Shown: piece after piece, positions 22,501 through 57,200 of the stretch
How positions within the stretch are numbered: the stretch's first letter is position 1
How the letters are laid out: every line of letters starts with the position of its first letter
Origin: Halichondria panicea
Lineage: Eukaryota > Porifera > Demospongiae > Suberitida > Halichondriidae
NCBI RefSeq assembly: GCF_963675165.1
Contig: NC_087392.1
Coordinates: forward strand, 4,919,442-4,983,441
Reading direction: 5' to 3'
Length of the DNA: 64,000 nt
The notes under the pieces: model-generated
Database searches by the model: none
Told to the model about the DNA's origin: nothing
The model's input: only the letters and a program-made list of their open reading frames with translations
Made by a program: the position numbers and the translations under genes

Positions 22501-23598
22501 AGCTACCTGTTTTTCCATTCAGAAATTAATTATGAGTTAATTTACTCCCTACAGCCGACACATGTGCAGTTGAGAGATAAAAAAGGCAAATCCATGGATC
22601 GCCCCATCTCACACACCCCTCTCAGTGAAGACTCGGAGTCTCCACCACCTGTACAAAACAAAGGATTTGCCGAGTCTAGAAGAAAGTCACTACCTCCAGC
22701 ATTTCTAAACGAAGAAATGCAACGATTCCAAGAGAGTAGGTCAAAGACAGTCTCCTACCCTTTCCATTCAACTCGAAAACCAAAATACCCGACGCATTCT
22801 TCACAAGATAGCGTTGAGGAGTACGACCCTCCTCATGAGATGGACCGTACCTCCCTCAATGAATCACTCGGCCCCGTCTACCCTAAGAGGGGAATGTCCC
22901 GAAACTATTCCCATGGCCATGCACTCAACCAACTGAGACAGGACCTCAAGGACAAGCTACACCCTCCCCAGTCCGTGCAAGCAGCATGGCGTTCCAACCC
23001 AGGTTCACAAAACCCCTCCCGTCAAGGATCTCGGATTGCCTCCTCCACATCGACAAGAAACAGCTTGATGCAAAGTGGGCTAGAAGACCTCCATGATGAA
23101 GACGAACCAGAGATCATTTTCCACCCTGCAAAAACCCAAAATCTTGCAAAATCCCAAACTCTTCCAAGAGACTTCACAGTTGCCTCCAAGAAACTGTTTA
23201 GTGCAACTTCACCAGAGGCTGAAGACGGGACACACCTCCCCTCTCTCCACCCCCCACTACCCTCACGAGGGGGCAGACGTCACGTGACCACAGACCACCT
23301 TCACAAGCGTCAAAACGGTTTCAGACTGAACAGTGGTGACGCATTCAGCATAAACTCTGACTGCAGTATCGACGAAATCCTAACAGAAATTCAGAGAGTG
23401 GCTTCGAACATAAAGATGCGTGAGAGGGAATTAAACGGGAACATGCTTAGTTGTAATTGGAAGGGTGTACGGTTTAGTGTAAGCGTGCAGAAGCAGGGCT
23501 CTCATTGTCAGCTTCGATTCAAGTGGTTTTCCGGGGGAGATATCTCGACATACAAAGAACTTTGCGAGAAATTTATGAGAAGGTTGAAACTGACTTGA
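19587..23598 (+). CDS. HUNK: HUNK-like AMPK-related Ser/Thr kinase with C-terminal KA1-like domain
   Basis: Ten exons in phase give 808 aa: 19587-19904, 20023-20194, 20476-20596, 21191-21246, 21337-21478, 21573-21700, 21758-21948, 22041-22138, 22211-22367 and 22555-23598. The kinase domain (about 80-340) has the glycine loop [11 protein letters not shown] lysine K110 in VALKVIDKK, catalytic D205, DFG D223 and YAAPELL. HUNK-specific wording is strong: [49 protein letters not shown]-like helix segment follows ([11 protein letters not shown], about 378-405), then a long disordered Ser/Pro region. The last ~50 residues (GVRFSVSVQ to LRFKWFSGG and [10 protein letters not shown]) look like a KA1 membrane-binding domain, as in MARK and MELK. 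As far as I recall, vertebrate HUNK has no annotated KA1. Confidence 0.88.
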
Positions 23599-23891
23599 AC
23601 AGTTTTCTTGTTATTTAAACTTAATTTTTTAACTTTTATTATACAGTTATTTATACAGTCACAGCACCCACTTTCCTTATCTGCTCAGAGCATCTAGATT
23701 ACTTTGTTTGTATAATTTAATATTCAATGAAACAAATTTTTTGTATACAAATTACGAGAAGTTACAGTAAGAGCCAGACATCAACAAATAAAATCAAGAC
23801 CACAAAATCACATCCTATACGAATCACACAACACACGGGTACACTATTACACAGACACACTGTCCACAGTTAGTTACACAATCGGTGTTAG
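23599..23891. other. Convergent 3' region of HUNK and GDAP2
   Basis: AT-rich, with no gene. The two genes end tail to tail and their 3' UTRs must fall here. AATAAA occurs on the + strand near 23787. Confidence 0.5.
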
Positions 23892-26245
23892 TTAGAGTCC
23901 TCCACTTTGGTCATCACCGTGTCTTGTGGCAGGGGTGTAGTAGTTGGTGCCGTTCACCTGTACCCAGGAGATGGTAGTCATTATTATACATGTATAAACA
24001 ACCCGAGAAGATGGTAGCCATTGTTAAACGTGTATAAACAACCCGGGAAGATGGTAGCCATTGTTATACATGTATAAACAACCCGGGGAGATGGTAGCCA
24101 TTGTTATCCGTGTTAGGGACAGCTTTGATATACAGTGAATGTCGTTAATTGCGTTTAATGACCCCCAACGAGTTATGCGGCCTATTAATTACGTTAAATT
24201 ACAATTATTTTCTCATTAATAATTATTAGTCTTGGCTGTGGAGAATAACTTCTTAATCAATTTCAATGATAATTATAAATATTTCTGAGTAGCTGAAAGT
24301 AAGTTCTATCACATGACATGTTAAGCTCCAAATTGTTTAAGCAAACACTAAAGCTCTAAAGTGCATTAATGATTATGATCTCACCTGGATGTCGTGCTCT
24401 AGTATGAAGTTGGGTATTTCTATCTGGTCTGGGTTGATGGAGTCGTAGAGATACCTCACCCCTGTCAGGTATTGAATCTTCTCTTTAACGGCCGAACCCG
24501 TGAACGTCAGAAACCACCAGCAAGACATCTGTGTGATATGTGTGTGTGTGGGGAGTGTGTGTGTGTGTGTGTGTGTGCGTGCGTGCGTGTGCGTACCTTG
24601 AACCACCAGTTGGGGTGTACTATATAGAGGGCTGCCAGATGATCCCTGTACCTGCATCATGATGATGATAACAGCGTAACAATACAAATATGTAGAGGTG
24701 TTGACCTTTGCCTAGAGTATTCATAACACAGGGAATGAATATCCATTCACACATATCACAACAACTGCACAATGGTCTATTGTCACGACTGGAAAAACAC
24801 CATATAAGGACATGTACACGTACAGTTAAACCTGTCTATTGTGGCCATCCTCTAAAATACAACCAGGTTAATGGGCCCCAAAGTCTCCATAGCATGTGTT
24901 TGTACCTGTGTTAGCAGGCCACCTCTTTATTACAGCCACTGTTGGTCTACCCAGGGGTGACCTCTATAGAGACAAATATCTAGACTCACTTGTCATCCAC
25001 CAGGTTGTAGATGTCTTTAATAAAGTTAGAGTCAGGGAGGTTCTCAGAGAGGACCAGAGAGTGGAAGTAGATCAACACATAGTCTCTGCTCACCACTGGC
25101 TCCATCACATGCAGGAAGAACGCTATTGCCTGAGGAGGAAATGACGTGTCAATATGATTATTTACAGTAACCCTAACATAATTATTGGTACAGTGTGCAC
25201 ATAAACAAAATGAGAAGCAATTTATTGACACTTAAGTACAGGAAAATTTGGCGAATGAGCCATTTGAACTGACTCGGTGTTTTTAATTTAGTGTCTCAGG
25301 CGTGGCTACTACAGCAATGACGTTGTGTCCTTAATTTGGTGGTTTTAAACTTGGCAATCTTCGGTAAAATTCGCCAAACCCCATATTTTCTAGTTATACG
25401 ATATACAAAGTGCAAGTTGAAATGATAATAATTTTTTTGATGCTCATCTGTGCACAAAATGTAGATGCACTTTATAATTAAAGTGACTAGCTCCAGTAGT
25501 ACTCACTTTAGCCAGGTCCACTTTAGGGGCGGGGAACTGCCGTCCTACGAATACCACCACCTGTCTGCCCAGGTAGTCTGTGCCTGCCTTGTAAAATGCC
25601 CCCAGGCCAGCTAGGTCTGAGAAGTTCTCTGTCCTAGACGCACGAAGGAAGTTCTGATACCTGCAAACCACACACAAGGGGAGTGAGTAAGTTCATTGAG
25701 GGTAGGTACCAATGTGGACAATTTCTTCACTGTATGTGAGAGGCCCCTTGGCTAGTTAACTTGAATACACCCCCCACATATACTATGACATGTGACATGC
25801 ATGTAATAATTCGTTATTCATAGTGAATACATGATTGCACGTAATTATGATGTATTGTAAGCAATGCTTCCAGAAACCAACCAACATACACTTATGATAA
25901 GTTGTACACGACATATAGTTGGATATAGAGGACTTTGGGTATGCTACAAATTTCAGAGTTGAACACACGACCTGATCACCAGAACACCAGTTATGGATTG
26001 GTCATTAAAAGATGCTACATAGTGGTGACCACACCCCCTCTCACCCACCGTCTTAGTTTAGCCTCTTCAGCTGAGGGCAGCCTTGTCCTGCTGATGTGCT
26101 CTCTTCGCTCCTGATCATGATCAGAGGACATTGCAGAGAAAGGGTGACTGCCAACCTATAGAGGAGAGGACAGACATCATCACATGAACCCCACACGCGC
26201 ACGCACACGCACACGCACACACCACACACGCGCACACGCACACGC

Positions 26246-26297
<52 letters not shown>

Positions 26298-29200
26298 TGT
26301 ACAAGTTCCTAATCAAGGTACATGTATGTACACATACAGTAAGACACAGGAAATAAAACTAGCACACACAAATCATCATTTTCAGGTAAATTATTGTTCA
26401 CTGGCAAATCAAATCAAATCAAGGAAAACCTGTACAATTTTACACAATAATAGTGGTTTTAAATATTCTAACCATTACCCCATCCCTGGGATACCTCTGA
26501 GATGAGCTCTGACTCGTTTGTGTCGTCGTTGGAGATCTCCACTTCCTCCACCTCCTCGCCATCTTCAGGGGACGCCCCTACATCGTGTATAATCAGATGA
26601 TACGTATATTAACACTGCATTCTATCAACTGAAGGCACTATTCTTTGGGGAAGATACAACACATATCAGGGTGTCATACAGGATTTTGAAGAGTAGAGGG
26701 GGGAAATAAGAAAAGTAACCAGAACATTTTGCTAAAAAAAGGGTCAACTGTTATTTCCATACCCTAGCTAGCTGTTATAGTAGGACACTCAGTCATACAA
26801 CTAGTACCTGAATGCAAAAAATGGGGGGGGGGGAATTGGAGCTAGGGGAGATATCCCCCTCCCCCCCCCCCCGTATGACACCCTGCATATGTACTATTGC
26901 ATAGTATACTTACTTATACATGTACCCAAATGGCCAAATCAGGTGGGATTGCTCAAAGACAAGTGTGAATAATGCTCACCTTTAGTGGTCGGGTTTTCGA
27001 GGATGCGGATCTGTCTCTCTGTGATGATGGGTTCTCCCATTTCGTCCCCAATGGAGGCCGGCAGGGCCTTGGCAGCATAGCTCTCCTCCTCAGCAGATCG
27101 TGGGAAATAGAGGGGAAAGGTTTGACGGTACACAGCCTGGAGAACAGATAGGGGGTGGGTAACTTATATGAAAGGTCTCTTTTATCTCCCAATATGAAGA
27201 ATATTGATGATACCATTTGAAAGGTCTCTTTCTAAGCTTTCAGAAAATTGTTTAACATTGGACCACTAAAGTTATGGCTGTTGAAAGATATTCAATTCGT
27301 TCCCCCCCCCCCCCACCCCTGTTTAGCCACACACTGGCTGTATTATAGATGGTGGCCTGCTAACAAAGATCTTAACACATGCAATGAGACTTTGGGGCCT
27401 ATTAAACTGGCTGTACATGTATTACCGTATAGCGCGAAATTTTCAAGGCACTTATATTTCGTGGATTGGCCTCTAAAAGCCATTTCGTTGCACAATGTTT
27501 GCGGAATGACTGCTTACCGGAAGCCACGCCTTTAAATATTTGCATGATAGCAGGTAATTCTTATTAACGAACACTTTTCGTGGACTTAATTTTCGTGTAG
27601 AATTCCAACCCACGAAATCCGCGAAAATTAAGCCCCTCGAAAATTTCGCGCTATACGGTATGTGAGAGGATGCGGAGTTGGAGTTAACTCCATACTCACA
27701 TCATTCCCGTCCGAGGAGACAAAGATGACCATATCGATGTCATCTCCAAAGTGCTCCAAGAAACGTCTGATTGTTCCTATAGATTAATCAACATTGAAAG
27801 TGGTTGTACAGCACATGTTGCACTGCATTGACTCTCTACAGCTGCAGTACAACAATAGCATTCAATACAACATCAGTCTTACTATTCCTGGCATATTTGT
27901 AGCAATAGACTACCGTATTACTACGAGCATCAAACAATATGCAAACTTTGCAAGGGTTGATCAATTCGCAACAATAAAATCGCAAAACCTAAATTAGTAC
28001 TACACGATCCTTGCCAGAACACAATAGGCAAAAGGTCAATTTTTCTGCTGAGTTGGCTCATTCGTAAAGGTTTTTCACCCGCATATTCTAGTAATATGGT
28101 ACTCTTATTACTCACTGACGTGGAACACTCTAAGCTACAATAGGATTAATTCAATTTACCAACCAGTCAACAGTCAAAACTAGTTAACTTCCTACTATCC
28201 CTGGTATTCCACCTAGTACTCACTGATGGCGATGTGTGCTCCCTCCTCGGGTGGGTAGCCACGCCTACTACTGTTGTACATGCTGAACGCCACTGTTGCC
28301 AGGTGACGATTCCTAGGGAAGGGGGGGTAGAGAAATGGTGAATTAAAAATGGCATAGTGCATCTACAGGTACAGTAATTGAGAAGTGTGCACTCAATTGG
28401 AACAAACTTACTACACTATTTAAATGCTAAAAGCTACCCCATTTAGACACACACAATACTAGCGAGGAAATACAAATACCGTATAGCACGAAATTTTCGA
28501 GGGGCTTAATTTTTGCGGATTTCGTGGGTTAGAATTCTACACGAAAATTAAGTCCACGAAAATTGTTCGTTAATTAGAATTACCTGCTATCATGCAAATA
28601 TTGAAAGGCGTGGCTTCCGGTAAGCAGTCATTTCACGAACATTGTGCAACGAAATGGCTTTTAGAGGCCAATCCACGAAATATAAGTGCCTCGAAAATTT
28701 CGCGCTATACAGTACTCACTACACACATAACTATTATTCACTCTTGCTATTATGTGTAGTGTAACTCACCTCATGATTTGCATGACGCTACGGTAACAGT
28801 TGTAGAGGGCACTCTCAGCGGCTGTTCTGTAGCGTGGGTTGTAGCGGGGACCCACCGTGTGGATCACATGACTGCAGGGGGAGGGGATAGCATTATTACG
28901 TGACATAACTAAGGGGAGTAGCATTACTACAGGGGTATGTGACATAACTAAGGGGGGTAGCATTACTACAGGGGTACGTGACATAACTAAGGGGGGTAGC
29001 ATTGTTACAGGGGTACATGACATAACTAAGGGGGATAGCATTACTACAGGGGTACGTGACATAACTAAGGGGGTAGCATTACTACAGGGGTACGTGACAT
29101 AACTAAGGGGGTAGCATTACTACAGGGGTACAGACTCACCGTGCTGGTAGCTGGTAGGCAGCACTTATCTTGGCCTCACCAGTACGACATGCTGAGAGAG

Positions 29201-29896
29201 AGAGAGAGGGGAATTTATGAAACAACACAAATCGAGAATACACGAGACAAATTGTATGGATACAACTTTTAAATTGGAGGCTTTGGTGTTCGCCTGCTCA
29301 GGCAATTCTCTTGCAAACAATGTTTTTAAATTCCCCTTTTGTTCAAGAAAAACATTATGTAACTAACTATTTTGTAGAAACTTGAGTAATAAATTCCCTA
29401 AGTAGATCGAGAGACGTACTTCCAATCTGTGTTTTGCATTCCTCCCTGAGTTCCGGTCCTGCCATCTCAAACAGTCGAACAGTGATGGGGTTCTTGTCAG
29501 TGAGACCCTCGTTAGTCGGGTTGACCACCGCCTCCACTTGTAGTGAGGCTATATCACCTGACCTGGTGTGTGTGGTGTGTGTGGGGGTGGTGTTTGAGAG
29601 CCGGGGTTGAAACAAAAGTGAGAAACTGGTTTCAAACCAGCGCATTTTTAGACAATCAACTCTCGTAGTTAAATGACATAAATGTAGATTAATACACATG
29701 ACATGTGTGTGTGCCTATTGTACCATAGAGCCACTTTAGTGTTGAGGTCCTCCCTCACAGGGAAAGGTGATATGACATGTGAGCTAGGTAGTTGAGAGTC
29801 ATCCACATTAGGGGGTGGTCCCTCTGGGTCTGAGCTGCTCCAACGAGCTATGGTGTCCGCATCCACTATATTAGGCCGAGCTCCGAGCGGGTCCAT
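23892..29896 (-). CDS. GDAP2: GDAP2 (macro domain plus CRAL-TRIO)
   Basis: Fourteen exons in phase give 513 aa (human about 497): 29896-29724, 29562-29420, 29191-29140, 28871-28770, 28312-28224, 27776-27700, 27136-26980, 26577-26495, 26155-26049, 25660-25507, 25129-24990, 24651-24597, 24528-24385 and 23957-23892. The N terminus MDPLGARPNIVDADT matches vertebrate GDAP2. The macro domain (about 55-235) has VNPTNEGLTDKNP, RHVIHTVGPRYNPRYRTAAE and the RRGYPPEEGAHIAI loop. A linker with ITERQIRILENP and an acidic stretch leads to the CRAL-TRIO/Sec14-like domain (VVVFVGRQFPAP, DYVLIYFHS, ALYIVHPNWW). The short C terminus ends TPATRHGDDQSGGL. In animals the macro domain binds poly(ADP-ribose) and the protein is lysosome-associated. 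Introns contain three short inverted-repeat elements and a minisatellite. Confidence 0.95.
23965..24115. repeat. Minisatellite in the last GDAP2 intron
   Basis: Four units of about 45 bp with GAGATGGTAGCCATTGTTA and GTATAAACAACCCGGG, beginning only about 8 bp from the last GDAP2 exon boundary. Confidence 0.85.
26190..26295. repeat. (CA)n microsatellite in GDAP2 intron
   Basis: Compound CACGCA/CA repeat about 35 bp 5' of the exon 9 acceptor on the minus strand. Confidence 0.9.
26667..26885. mobile_element. hAT-like short inverted-repeat element
   Basis: Ends in CAGGGTGTCATAC and GTATGACACCCTG, perfect 13-bp terminal inverted repeats of hAT style (CAGGG). Flanks both contain CATAT, a partial target-site duplication. 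The interior has a poly-G/poly-C pair that can fold into a hairpin. It is non-coding, 219 bp, inside a GDAP2 intron. Confidence 0.75.
27423..27660. mobile_element. MITE family A, full copy
   Basis: 238 bp with near-perfect 22-bp terminal inverted repeats, TACCGTATAGCGCGAAATTT at the left and its complement at the right. The interior is palindromic near the ends (CACGAAAT, CCTCGAAAATTTCGCG). It lies in a GDAP2 intron. Confidence 0.85.
27911..28101. mobile_element. MITE family B
   Basis: Starts TACCGTATTACTACGAGC and ends TAGTAATATGGTA. The interior AATAAAATCGCAAAACCTAA, ACACGATCCTTGCCAGAAC and GGTTTTTCACCCGC recur at 37127-37275. Confidence 0.7.
28487..28714. mobile_element. MITE family A, inverted copy
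   Basis: 228 bp, same family as 27423-27660 but in reverse orientation and only 826 bp away, in the next GDAP2 intron. The two copies could pair as an inverted repeat in the pre-mRNA. Confidence 0.85.
28885..29132. repeat. Minisatellite in GDAP2 intron
   Basis: Six units of about 37-39 bp with GGGTAGCATTACTACAGGGG and TACGTGACATAACTAAG, reaching to within about 10 bp of the exon 3 donor on the minus strand. Confidence 0.9.
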
Positions 29897-30113
29897 GGCT
29901 GAGTAGAAGGATGCTATTTAGCTCAGACGGCTAGCTATTATATTGTAGACACAAACACCTATTATTGTCCAGTTATCTTTATAGATCTTCTCTCACGTGC
30001 ATTATTAACAGTAAAGAAGGGGAATTCCCATTTCCCTTATCAAGCAAAATCAAGCCCTGTAGTATAAACATGTGTCCAGGTCTTCTTCTGTGCTCATTCT
30101 AAAGACCTAAGAG
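29897..30113. promoter_or_regulatory. Bidirectional promoter region, GDAP2 / PI4KA
   Basis: Only 217 bp separate the two divergent start codons, including both 5' UTRs. No TATA box is evident, as expected for two housekeeping genes. A CACGTG-like CTCACGTGC lies near 29993. Confidence 0.6.
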
Positions 30114-53032
<22,919 letters not shown>

Positions 53033-53147
53033 GTCCTTAACTATAGTAAAAACATTTTAATGGAATTTCATTGAACAACAAAATTATAGTACATGGTATA
53101 GCTAGCTAGATACACAATTGCAAATGATATTTATCTGTGGTATAAAA
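53033..53147. other. Convergent 3' ends of PI4KA and IRAK1BP1
   Basis: 115 bp between two stop codons on opposite strands. The 3' UTRs must overlap or be very short. Confidence 0.6.
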
Positions 53148-54087
53148 TTAATGCTTTTTACACTTCTTGTGAGTGCAAGTGTGGTTTGGTTGTGTTTCAA
53201 AAACAACTGAAACTTGTGATCTAAAAGTCAAAGTTTCTTTAACAAACTGAAGATGCAAATTAGTCGACAGTAGCTCTGTTTGGGGAGGATCTGATTCTCG
53301 TATTTCTAAGTCGGATACAGAATCGAGCCCAGTGGTAGTGTCCAGTTCCACCACTTCCAGAGCGGGACCCAGTTGCACACTCAGCATCTGGCAGACTGAC
53401 TGTGCCTTGGAACGAGCATTGCCCACAGCTCTCTTAAACGCCTCTTGTCTGCAAATTAATAGAGGAATAGCGATTTAAATTATACACAGGGTTTCGTTTT
53501 GTACAGAGGAGGGGCATCCAGCTAGGGATCTATCCCCTCTCTAGATAATGGCAAAAACTCGATCGCCAAACTGCACCATACACATGTGAGAATCCATTGT
53601 CAAAATATAATTACAGGCCATTGATATCAGCTCCCAACCAAGCATACCGTTTCTCCTCTTTGTCTTCAAAGAGATGCTGACAAGTAATGGCTGTGATTTG
53701 AACTGACGAGGCATCCAACTTCTCAATGAGCAAGTTCCTCACAGTTTCACACTTGCTCACACCATCAAAGTCAATCAGAACATCCGTCTGCACACGCACA
53801 CACTCGCCCCTCCTCGAAATATCAGTGGAGCATTTATAATCCTTCTCTTTGAGACCGTTGTTTCGAAGTACTTGGATAATATAATCGGTTCTTCTTTTCA
53901 CACTTCCCTGGGCTGCCTCTAGACTGTCTTTGACACTGTACACAGACACACCAAATGTGAGGTGGGACGGGGGACATTGTGCTTCACCAGTTGATTGAAC
54001 AGAGATGGTTCTAGCTGGAGACTGTACAATCGTGCTGCTGCTTGCTTGTTGTTGAATATTGTTCATCTTTGGGTCAGAAGCGCTCAT
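53148..54087 (-). CDS. IRAK1BP1: IRAK1BP1-like SIMPL-domain protein
   Basis: Two exons (54087-53648 and 53448-53148) join in phase 2 to give 246 aa. An upstream in-frame ATG at 54108 would add seven residues. The SIMPL/DUF541 core includes TFGVSVYSVKDSLEAAQGSVKR, VLRNNGLKEKDYKCS, ECVRVQTDVLIDF and, in exon 2, RQEAFKRAVGNARSKAQSVC. These match the helix and sheet order of vertebrate IRAK1BP1 (length about 260). The vertebrate protein binds IRAK1 and modulates NF-kappaB signalling. A similar role here is inference. The C terminus is basic and Cys/His-rich (THKKCKKH). The gene is head to head with the dynein gene. Confidence 0.85.
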
Positions 54088-54276
54088 ATTCGAGCGAGTT
54101 TTATACAAAAAGCAGTTTTCTTTGAAGTTTATCTACCTTTCCTACCTCACACAAAGGTTTCTATGGCAACAAAAGGGGTTGGGCTCGTACCAAGTACAAG
54201 CTTTTTACAAGCTATTTACAAGCTATTGTAAAGATCAAAGACTTGCTGTAGAATTGCCAGATCTGCTGTCCAAGAG
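54088..54276. promoter_or_regulatory. Bidirectional promoter region, IRAK1BP1 / DNAH
   Basis: 189 bp between divergent start codons. It contains CTAGCTG-poor, mixed-composition DNA with a GTTTCTATGGCAACAAAAG stretch near 54155. The GTTGCC/GGCAAC-like half (CTATGGCAAC) resembles an X-box half-site, which would fit RFX control of a ciliary gene. Confidence 0.5.
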
Positions 54277-57200
54277 ATGGACGAGCGACACTGGTGGTTT
54301 GCATCCAAGCTTCAAGAAACCTTCCACTTCGGAGGCTACGATAACCCCACACTTTTGGAGGATTTCCTCTCTGAGTCACATGTAGTGGACAAAATCAACT
54401 CATTCCTGGCTCCTGGAGAGCCGCATAAACTGTTCTTCTATTGCGATACAGCTCCTCAATCCAGCTCACTTGGAGAAGCTCCTTCAACATCACGACAGCT
54501 CCATATTAGAGCTCAATTATCGAAGGACGTGCTAGCAGAGGGATGCGTTTGCCTCTACATACTGCGCAGGGACATTGGGGGAGAGGTGGATGTCACGCAG
54601 ATGGAGCGAGAACTATTCTGTGGAGAGCTTCGTCACTCCCTCCTGTCCAGTTTAGCTGCACTCCTGACTGAAGTGTACACCCCACTACTGCATACTCAGA
54701 GAAATTGGGGCGAATGCAGCGACGACAGCGTGTCCAATTTCCTGCAAAATTTCGACAAGTTCTCAAACAGTCTCCTGGAAACGGCCACTCAAGCCCAGAT
54801 TCACCACCCCCTGTTACGAAGACCTGGCTATGATCTGAGGTATGAACTGTCTAGTGGTCATGTGGGGGGCGGGGCTAGGGGGATATCCCTACTGGCAGAG
54901 GTAGTGATCGAGTGTGAGGGACTGGTTGCAGACTGGATTGGAACCATTGAGGGCATACTCATCGAAACCACTGATGAAAGGTGAGTACCTTAATGGATTA
55001 AAGTGTCTGCTTTATTGTTGCATTCCATTAGCTTTGCTTTTTGCCGTGCATAATTATAAGATGAAGATCGGTGATATTGACAAATATCAATTGTTACTCT
55101 AAAATGCGTATATTAGCAATAGAAAGCCAGCCATGCATAGACCTTCCGTACAGATTGGAAGACCCTCAAGGTAGTCCATTGGCTGAGTTGAGCAAGTGGC
55201 AGCGTCGAGGTGTCATCCTCTCCTCGCTAGTGGAGCAGCTCAAGAGTAAGGAGAGCAAGGCTGTGCTCGGGGCACTGGTAGCCACCAAGTCCAAACTACT
55301 CAAGAAATGGAAGAGCAGTGATCTTCAGTAAGTAGCATAATTATATAGTCTACTAGCATTGTCCTCATGTTGTCTTTTTATTGTGAATTTTGCTTTTTTG
55401 TACAGTTTAGATCTACCCATGCATTTTTCAGTACAGTTTCAAACAGAACTCTTTTCAGCAAACAGTACTTATGTATTCTATTGTAGGATCACTGATGCAT
55501 TCAACAACTCTCGTGATCGTGTCCGTTATCTGGAGGCACTTGCCCCACACCTGGAGGCCCTCCTCTCCACACCACTCACACCCACACTCACGGCACTCCT
55601 GACCACCATCAAACAGATGGATGGACTCTCTCGGGCTTATGCTCGATCGGGTTATCTAGGAATACTATTTACCAAGGTATGAGTGCTCTTAGAATAGCAC
55701 CCTACCTGCACAGTTTCCAGCTGTACAGGGGCAGTAGCTATATACAGCATGTTACGTGTCTTTCAATTTAGCAAATGTATCCCATAAATAAGTTTTGTGG
55801 TATATCAATGCAACTGCTTATAAAGAGCATAATTATTATTTTCCGGCACAACAAGTGTACAGTGGTGTTATCCAGAGCAAGGACTGATAGAAAACCACAC
55901 TAGGAACTATATAACCTTTGCTATCCTAGCTGTCTTTGCTCTGGACAACTGTTATATAAATCACCTACAGTGTAAATGGAGTTCACATCTCCTCTCCCCC
56001 CTCCACACACACTCAGATATCAAACAGCCTAGTGAAGGTGTGCAGAGATGATCTAGAGTCCTACTGCACAAGCAAAGGAAAAACAGAAGACCAATTCTGG
56101 ACCCTGCTATCCCAAGCCATAATCAGTGGCTCTACCTCGAAAGATCACCCACCACTAGTAGCCAAGCTAAATTCTTACCTATCGTTTTCAACTGTGTACA
56201 AAGAGCTGCTCACACAACTGAAGGATGCGCTGCTAACGTCCGTACCTTTTGGCCTCTCTACAAGCACAGGGCTTACTCGACATGCTGTGTCACATCTGAC
56301 CAATGGATTTGCTAAGAAGACTGTGACAAAAGGCACCATGAGCGAAAGCAGTCGAACTAGTGTTATGAGCAGTTCCACCTCAGGGATTGGTCTGCATAAC
56401 ATTGAAACCATCATGTCTGATCTAAACTTGTTCTCAGCTCGTGTTGTCAAAGTATTGGACATAGTAGACACTCTCGGACAATTCAAGCAACTGAACATTG
56501 ATTCTCGGCTGGAAGGTCTCCCCTGGATATCAGGATTGTGGCGTTTGGAACTGGACGGTGGGACCGAAGTGACGTCTATTCGAGATAGTACTCACAGCTG
56601 GGGGGAGGTGGTGGTTCAAGACTCTGAGGTTGGTAAAGAGAGTGTTGCTAGTGGGTCAGACGTGACGATGGACTATTTGGAGGTGCTGGTTGGTGGAGGG
56701 TTGAATGTAGGAGATCCCTTGCCCTCACTCAAGGAGGAGAGCCTAGTCTTGTCCACTAGGAGCACCACAGAAGGTACGTAAAACAGTCTGTAGTACATCT
56801 ATAGAGAACAACTCCACGTTTTGATTGGCGGTTTGGAGATGATTCAATTTCATAATTAATTTTGAAAGCTTACAGTGAGACCTTTCAGATAATGTACTAG
56901 CTTACAATATTTGATCGGACCAAATTTTGTGACGATTTACCCCACTTGCATGTACCAGTAACCCATGCTTTTTTGTCGGAATTGGGCCCAAAATGACCTT
57001 TGATTTTAACACAGCATCTTAATATAGAGCTCACTCTAAGCGTTCAGAAATCATGAGCCTAAATCAAGTTATGGCCATTCAAAGATGTTGCACGTTGACG
57101 TTAATGACGGAAAACATATTACCAATGCAGGTCCAGCTCTGGCAACTATGTCCACACACAGCACAAGCTCCACAACTTCCACCACCGTCACCGCCTCCAC

